In this document: piece after piece, positions 42,359 to 64,000 of the stretch
How positions within the stretch are numbered: the first letter of the stretch is position 1
Layout of the letters: every line of letters starts with the position of its first letter
NCBI RefSeq assembly: GCF_040939455.1
Contig: NC_134119.1
Span: 446,501-510,500 of the forward strand
Length of the DNA: 64,000 bases
Direction of reading: 5' to 3'
Origin: Microcebus murinus
Taxonomy: Eukaryota; Chordata; Mammalia; Primates; Cheirogaleidae
Notes under the pieces: model-generated
What the model was told of the DNA's origin: nothing
The model's database searches: none
The model's input: only the letters and a program-made list of their open reading frames with translations
Program-made: the position numbers and the translations under genes

Positions 42359-42843
42359 TAGACGCGGGCCTCCTCCGGGGCCGGGAGGCCCCCGCCATCA
42401 GAGCAGCTCGCTCGTCCAGGGCGGCACAGCCCGGCAGCCCTGAGGTCTGGGGTTGGTGCTGTCCGCTGGGGAGGCGGAGTGGGCCTCACTGTGGAGGACA
42501 GAACGTGGGCGCTGGAGTGTTCTGGGCAGGGAGGGGTTTCCAGCCTCTCCCTGGGCTGAGGCAGGTGGACACAGGGTGCCCAGGTGTCCAGCTTATGTCC
42601 GCTAATGCTGACAGCTAGAGCTGGGGGCTCTGGGCACGCGTGGGCCCCCATCTCCTGGATGCTCTCGTACACGTTTTCCAGGGGTCCGCTGTCCACACCC
42701 AGGCCCCTGAGTGGGAGGGCCTCATAGGCCGAGTCACCCCCCAGGGCTGGAATTGCTCCCCTGCCCTCGAGGTCCAGCGGGGCTGTAGTGGGTCCTGGGT
42801 CCCTCCTTTTAGGCTTGCACACCCTGGAGTACAGGATGTCCAC
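42358..42843 (-). CDS. LIME1: LIME1 coding exon 5 (aa 184-344 and stop)
   Basis: Acceptor 'ttgctccag' ends at 42844. It encodes YSRV, YEAL and YESI, all conserved, then a divergent Pro/Ser/Thr-rich tail to TAA at 42360..42358. The end coordinate assumes no frameshift or cryptic splice in the tail. Confidence 0.8.
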   Translation of the reverse strand: MDILYSRVCKPKRRDPGPTTAPLDLEGRGAIPALGGDSAYEALPLRGLGVDSGPLENVYESIQEMGAHACPEPPALAVSISGHKLDTWAPCVHLPQPRERLETPPCPEHSSAHVLSSTVRPTPPPQRTAPTPDLRAAGLCRPGRASCSDGGGLPAPEEARV

Positions 42844-43847
42844 CTGGAGCAAGGAAGTGGACAGGAGGTATCAGTGCCATCCACTCTGCCCAGCCCCACC
42901 CATCATGCCCACCCTAGCCCCCTTTACCTGAGCAGCTGGAGACTCCTTGGCCCTCCCCTGCTGTTTTCGGGAGCCCTGCTCTGTCCCCTTGAGCTTCTGG
43001 ACACAGGCGTACTCAGCGACCACAGGACTGGCTGCCAGGCCAACCCTGGGGAAGGCGGCCAGCCCCACGTTGGAATAGGTGGCCATGGGGCCCATGGCGG
43101 GTGAGGCAGCAGGTGGGCCCTGGGGCAGCTCTCGGTGTGGGAAGGCAGAGGTGGCTGCCTGCAGCCTGGGGAGGGCCCTGGACATCTCTGGCCAGTGCGG
43201 GCGAAGGAGATCCATGCTGACAGGCCGCTGGGCTGGGGGTGGGGTCAGGGCAGAGGTCACTTGGGAGCAAGGAGCTAGCCTGGCCCAGGGCAGGGGAGCT
43301 GTGCAGCAAGCCCTGCCCAGCCACCCACACCCCACCCTCGGAGACTCAGAGCAGCTCTGCTCACCTCTACCACCCTGCGGCCCCGAGTGCAGCTCGTGCA
43401 GCCTGGTGTCCGACTTGCTGAGGGAGCCAAGCTGCGTTGGTCTCAGCAGTGCCTGGGGGCAAAGCAGGCAGGTCGGTTCCCAGCCGGCCCCGCCCTGGCC
43501 CCGGGGCAGGCAGGCACTCACCGCTTCCGCAGGCAACATGCTGCCCTGCAGCCCAGCCCAGGGCCTCCGCGCCCGCTTCCTGGGGGCAAGAGCGTTGTCA
43601 GGCCAGGGAGGCAGGTGAGGGCAGGGGTGGTTGGCCTCGGGAGGCACGCACAGAGATGGGCGCAGGGACTTGCCTCTAACCCCTCGAGGGTTGGGCAGCG
43701 GAGGGGGCCACAAGTGGCCCTGGAGTAAACCCGCAACAGATGGACGTACCTGCCACAGGCTGTGCACAGCGCCCACAGCCAGAGGAGCAGGGCGCAGCAC
43801 CCTAGGACCCAGAGTGCAGGAGGGGCTGAGGGCACCTGCAGCCCCAT
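42358..43847 (-). CDS. LIME1: LIME1, Lck-interacting transmembrane adaptor (5 coding exons, 344 aa as read)
   Basis: Spliced CDS is complement(join(42358..42843, 42928..43232, 43365..43452, 43522..43579, 43750..43847)), 1035 nt, 344 aa; human is about 295 aa. The protein has a very short ectodomain and one membrane helix ([17 protein letters not shown]), followed directly by the palmitoylation motif CTAC. The cytoplasmic tail carries tyrosine motifs Y134SNV, Y156ACV, Y188SRV, Y223EAL and Y242ESI. In the family these bind SH2 domains of Lck/Fyn and Csk in lipid rafts of lymphocytes. Two points differ from the human protein as I remember it. Exon 2 uses an acceptor further downstream, and after ESIQEMG the frame differs, giving a tail about 50 residues longer. 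The start [16 protein letters not shown] is in the conserved place. Confidence 0.9.
42928..43232 (-). CDS. LIME1: LIME1 coding exon 4 (aa 82-183)
   Basis: Acceptor 'acccccag' ends at 43233 and donor cag|gtaaag starts at 42927. It contains SMDLLRPHW and the YSNV and YACV motifs. Confidence 0.92.
43365..43452 (-). CDS. LIME1: LIME1 coding exon 3 (aa 53-81)
   Basis: Acceptor 'tgcccccag' ends at 43453 and donor gag|gtgagc starts at 43364. It encodes the conserved [13 protein letters not shown]. Confidence 0.9.
43522..43579 (-). CDS. LIME1: LIME1 coding exon 2 (aa 33-52)
   Basis: Acceptor 'cttgcccccag' ends at 43580 and donor gcg|gtgagt starts at 43521. It encodes the basic juxtamembrane run RKRARRPW. 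The human exon appears to begin about six residues earlier; here no AG exists at that position, so this AG is inferred. It keeps the frame. Confidence 0.75.
43750..43847 (-). CDS. LIME1: LIME1 coding exon 1 (aa 1-32; membrane helix)
   Basis: The exon begins at 43864 after the acceptor 'ctgcccccag' and the ATG is at 43847..43845. Donor cag|gtacgt starts at 43749. It encodes the membrane helix and CTAC palmitoylation site. At least one non-coding 5' exon must lie upstream. Confidence 0.93.
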
Positions 43848-43864
43848 CCTGTGAAGCCAGGGGC

Positions 43865-45234
43865 CTGGGGGCAGAAGAGAGAGGGGCACTGTGGGCAGGC
43901 TGAGGGCACCAGCCTGGCCCCTCCCCCTGGGCTCTGACTCAGCACAGGAAACCCCACACTCACAGCCCCTCCCTCCCAGAGGCACCCACCTTACCGCCTC
44001 TGGCTGGGGCTCCTGGGGAGGTGAGTGGAGGGTGCTCTGCCTGGCCCCATGGGAGCCGGGGAGGGTGACCACAGCAACGGAGCATGGCCAGTGAGGAGGG
44101 GCAGGGCAGCTGGGTGCTAAGGCCAGCTGTGGTCACCAAACCCAAGATCTGGGGAAGCCCCAGGGCCCCTCGGTGGTCACCCATGCCCAGGGGTGCCCCC
44201 CCTTATCTCAGGTGGTGCCCCCAAGCCACTCACTACAGAGCCCAGCACCCCAAGAAGCTGGGAGGCAGGAAGGGGCTGCTGTGGGCACCAAGTGCCCCCA
44301 TCCCACTTGTCCCCGGCTCTCCTACCCTGCCACAGGATCTGTCCCCTTCCTGGGGGCTTGGCAGAGCTTTGGGGAGTGAGGGACACCCACAACTGGCACC
44401 GTCTGGCAGCAGGGAGGCAGGAATTGGGAGGTAAGAGGGGTGGTCTCTGGAGGTCGATGCCAGTCTGCCCAGACACGGGGAGTGGAATCCTCTCCCAAAA
44501 GGCCCAGCTGCCTAACCCGACCCGGCAGGGCCTGGTCCTCTCAGACCCTAGTCCTCTAATGCCTCAACCTCGGTGGGCACCAAGAGCTTAGGACCTGCCT
44601 GGGCTGGAGGCTGGAGCAGGCACTTACCAAGGCCGTGGGCCAGGCTGCTCCTCAGCTCTGTCTGGGACAGGCCAGGAAGGCCTTTGTGCACTGAGCTCCC
44701 ACCTCACTTCCTGCCCCTGCGGCTCTGAGCACCTCCCCCGCTGCCTCCCACCCACCTGCCTCGGCCGCTCTCCTGGGTCTAGACTAGACGGAGTCCATGA
44801 GTGTGCGCTTCTAGCCCTCGCTGTTCTGAGAGCCCCGATAGGTCCCCTCACACACGGGGACGAAGGCAGAGCAGGGAACGGGACGGTCAGTGGCCACTGA
44901 GCACTGGCCGGAGTCCCCAGAGCCGTGAGGGCAGCCGGGGCCACCTGCCTCACTAGGCGCTCTCAGCAGCCCATCGAGGGCCACAGTTGTCCCCACGTCT
45001 CACCCACCAGAGCATCACCACGCTCCACCCGTGTGTGGGTGTCAGCCAGCCTGGCGGGCACCCCCAGCTCTGACCCGTCTTGGTCAGAAAAGGGACAGTG
45101 CTGGCCCTCCTGGGCCCTCCGACCCTGGATGGGGTGGCAGCCTCACCCAGGCCCTTCCGGCCCAGCCTGGCCGTCGCCACTTGCGCGGCCCCTTCTCTCC
45201 CCAGAGACCCCGTGGCCAGCGAGTCTCCACGGAA
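43865..45234 (-). other. LIME1 upstream region / 5' non-coding exons, ZGPAT-LIME1 interval
   Basis: 1.4 kb of unique GC-rich sequence without repeats lies between the LIME1 start exon and the ZGPAT poly(A) signal. It must contain the LIME1 promoter and upstream non-coding exon(s). I cannot place them precisely; there is no strong CpG island or TATA box. Confidence 0.5.
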
Positions 45235-45509
45235 AGACACTGCGGCGAAATCGCTTTAATGTCCTGGGCAAGGAGGTGCCCAGACCCTGGCAGACAGGCT
45301 CGGCAGACAAGTGTCCAGATGTGACCCTGCGGCCCATCTCCACTCAGCAGCATCTGCAAGTCCTGGGCCAGCAAGGCCAACTGAGCGGGCTCGCCTGGGA
45401 GTGGGCTGGCCCCTCTTCAGGGGCGTCTGAGGTACTGCGGTGAGAGCAGGCCTTCCTGAGGGCAGCCCACGCTGGGGTCCCATGCTCTGTCCATGGTGCT
45501 CGTGGGTCT
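45235..45509 (-). other. ZGPAT: ZGPAT 3' UTR with ATTAAA signal
   Basis: About 275 nt of 3' UTR. ATTAAA lies at 45260..45255 on the minus strand; the cleavage position is estimated about 20 nt further. Confidence 0.65.
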
Positions 45510-62207
<16,698 letters not shown>

Positions 62208-62725
62208 CCTGAGGCAGGGATGCTGGTTTCCCCAGGAAGGCAGGGGCGGGTCCCGGGGCCTGGGAGAGGAGCTGTGCGACCAGAGCTGCGAGGAAGAGAA
62301 GCCAAGTGAGCCCCGGATCTGCCGCCTTACTCGAGCGGAGGTTCTCACCGGGTGCTCGCAACAGCCTGCGGGGACAAGCCCGGCTTCGTCTCCCTTTGGA
62401 CGAGGAGAACGCAGGCTCAGAGGGAGCCGCTCCCAGTGGGAAGGCCAGGCCTGTGCGAGGCCGGCACCCGGGTCCTCAGGCAGGTCGGCTCCCCGTCGCC
62501 TCGAGCGCCCGCCCCTCCCGGGCGGCCCCGCCCGCGCCCGCCCCACGCCGGCCCTCGCCTCCCTCCGCCGAGCCCACCAACCGAGGCGGGCGCCGCCCAG
62601 GCCCGGACCCCGTCCCCGCCCAGGCCCGGGCCCCGTCCCCGCACACCGCGGCCCGCTTGTCCCCGGCCGGGCTCCGCCTCCGCGCAGCTCCCCAGCCGCC
62701 GCCATAGAGAGTCCGCCGGCCTCAC

Positions 62726-62960
62726 CGGCTAGAGCGGCCCGGCGTCCCCTTCCGCTCTTGCAGCCGGCCAGCACTTCCTCCCGAGCCACCGCCGGAAGTG
62801 CCCGGCGCGGGTGCAGCTGGGAAGTGGAGCGCAGGGGCCGCCGGGACGCACCTCCGCTTCTGCCCCGGCGTCCGGGCCGCGTCCCGACAGGCCCCGCGCG
62901 GGGTCAGCGCGGGTGCAGCGCGGCGGTTCCGGCGGCTCCGGGGCCGCGGCGGGCGCAGGT
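62726..62960. promoter_or_regulatory. ZGPAT/ARFRP1 bidirectional CpG-island promoter
   Basis: The sequence between the two head-to-head genes is CpG-dense and TATA-less. ETS-family motifs include CCGGAAGTG at 62792-62800, the opposite-strand CACTTCC at 62772-62778 and GGGAAGTGG near 62820. A minus-strand donor ccg|gtgagg (GT at 62725-62724) closes a non-coding ZGPAT first exon. A plus-strand donor gcag|gtaggc (GT at 62959-62960) closes a non-coding ARFRP1 first exon. Both start sites therefore lie within about 200 bp. Confidence 0.75.
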
Positions 62961-63630
62961 AGGCCGTGGGCTGTGCGGCGGGGACGGGCCCGAGCGGCGG
63001 TCTGGACCGGGGAGGCGCGCGGGTCTGCCTGCGAGCCCGAACGTGGCGGCCGCGGCGTGGGCGTCGGAGTTGGGCCGCCAGTCCAGGATCCTGCCGCGGG
63101 AGCCTGTCCCCGCCGCCACCCGCCCTGAGGCTGCCTCCTCGTGCCACTGCCCTTTGCAGGGGAGGGGGTGGCGGGTAGCGTTGCCGAGGCGCGCGCCGGC
63201 TGCTTGCGGCTCCGAGGCGGAGCGCGGGGCCGAGCGCCTGAGGTGCTGCTGCCCGGCCCGCGGCGGCGAGCGCGCTCTGCTCCCGCGTGCGGCCGGTGGA
63301 AGAAAAGCCTCGGGAGGGCGGGGCCGGGGGACCTGTGAGCTCCCTGCTGACGCCTGCCAGGTAGTTCCTGCAGGAGAGGGACCAGAACTGGCTTATATTC
63401 CCAAAGATCACAGTCTTTGCTTTGAGTGGCATGACTTGAAGTGGCCAATCTGGGAGAAGTTATGGAGGCAGAGCTGAGAATTCTCACAGTGAGAGGGTGG
63501 AAAGGGCCAAGGAGTCAGGAATGGCCCCGGGTTCTTGTTCCGGTCAGTGAGCAGGACGGACTGACACAGGAAGCCAGTGGGCGGTGGGGTGCGTGTCTGA
63601 CTGCACCGCGACATCTCTTGTGGTGCCCAG
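62961..63630 (+). other. ARFRP1: ARFRP1 5' intron
   Basis: An intron in the 5' UTR. Its first 350 bp continue the CpG island and the remainder is unique sequence. Nothing else recognised. Confidence 0.65.
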
Positions 63631-63636
63631 AGCAGG

Positions 63637-63729
63637 ATGTACACACTGCTGTCGGGCTTGTACAAGTACATGTTCCAGAAGGACGAGTACTGCATCCTGA
63701 TCCTCGGCCTGGACAATGCTGGGAAGACG
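63637..63729 (+). CDS. ARFRP1: ARFRP1 coding exon 1 (aa 1-31)
   Basis: ATG at 63637; donor acg|gtaggt with GT at 63730-63731; phase 0. The exon ends exactly after the P-loop Thr. Confidence 0.96.
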
Positions 63730-64000
63730 GTAGGTGCCAGGGCCCCTTCCCTGCCCAGCGGTGACCTTTGGGTTTTACGTTATGGGCTGCATGTTCACTG
63801 CCCAGACAGAACTCAGACTCTTCCTGAGACCACAGTGGAGCAAAACATTGCTCTGTTTTGCTTTTGTTTTTCAAGAAATAGCCTTAAGAAAGGGTATTTG
63901 GGAAACAGACATGGAAAACTATCCTAGTAGTCCCTACCTTATGTGTATCTCTCCCTCTCTCCTCAGACCTTCCTGGAGCAGTCAAAAACCCGGTTTAACA
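63637..64000 (+). CDS. ARFRP1: ARFRP1, ARF-related Golgi GTPase (5' end only, first 42 codons)
   Basis: Partial CDS is join(63637..63729, 63967..64000), continuing beyond the window; the full family protein is about 201 aa. The first exon encodes a start without an N-terminal glycine, MYTLLSGLYKYMF. That fits ARFRP1, which is N-acetylated rather than myristoylated for Golgi targeting. The P-loop GLDNAGKT is at residues 24-31, with Lys30 contacting nucleotide phosphates. The second exon continues TFLEQSKTRFN. The protein controls ARL1/golgin recruitment at the trans-Golgi. The exon with the ATG opens at 63631 after acceptor 'ggtgcccag'. Confidence 0.96.
63967..64000 (+). CDS. ARFRP1: ARFRP1 coding exon 2 (partial, from aa 32)
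   Basis: Acceptor 'ctctcctcag' ends at 63966. The exon is cut by the window end. Confidence 0.95.

Noticed and set aside
62208..62789. N-terminal extension of the ZGPAT frame upstream of MDEESLE
   Set aside because: An acceptor at 62285/62286 and a separate non-coding first exon ending at 62726 break the extension. The family start is MDEESLE.

Overview
The window is mammalian nuclear DNA, and almost certainly primate. It carries more than thirty Alu elements. Most of them have the strepsirrhine (lemur-type) right half, recognisable by the spacer 'aattggccaactaaaaat' and the 'gctgtgagctaggctgac' block. A lemuriform primate is the best inference; no species is claimed. Five protein-coding genes are present in an order that matches, in inverted orientation, the human 20q13.33 block ARFRP1-ZGPAT-LIME1-SLC2A4RG-ZBTB46. 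Gene models were built by hand from open frames, GT/AG splice sites and remembered family sequences. No search was run.

Layout. 1-37.93 kb: ZBTB46 on the + strand, consisting of the 3' part of a 5' intron, four coding exons (587 aa) and a 3.1 kb 3' UTR. Its introns are packed with Alus, old L1 (L1M-type) pieces, MaLR-type LTR pieces, three copies of a TA-flanked terminal-inverted-repeat element, minisatellites, and a long repeat-poor CpG-dense stretch at about 18.3-21.9 kb. 38.1-41.9 kb: SLC2A4RG on the - strand, tail to tail with ZBTB46, seven coding exons (380 aa), with a CpG-island promoter. 42.3-43.9 kb (and upstream): LIME1 on the - strand, five coding exons (344 aa as read here), with an unusual C-terminus. 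45.2-62.7 kb: ZGPAT on the - strand, six coding exons (514 aa). Its 13.9 kb first coding intron holds an AC-rich minisatellite, a MER2-like element, broken L1M, a Tigger1 fossil and many Alus. 62.7-64 kb: the start of ARFRP1 on the + strand, head to head with ZGPAT across a shared CpG-rich, ETS-motif promoter. ARFRP1 runs off the window after 42 codons.

Functionally this is a conserved neighbourhood rather than an operon. ZBTB46 is a dendritic-cell/endothelial BTB zinc-finger factor, SLC2A4RG a GLUT4-enhancer DNA-binding factor, LIME1 a palmitoylated lymphocyte adaptor, ZGPAT a CCCH/Tudor/G-patch repressor, and ARFRP1 a Golgi ARF-like GTPase. No new enzymatic system was found. The points most worth a second look are the frame-shifted LIME1 tail ending inside its poly(A) signal, the TIR element family with a shared open frame, an AT-rich retrocopy-like island, and several G-quadruplex-prone or E-box-bearing tandem repeats.
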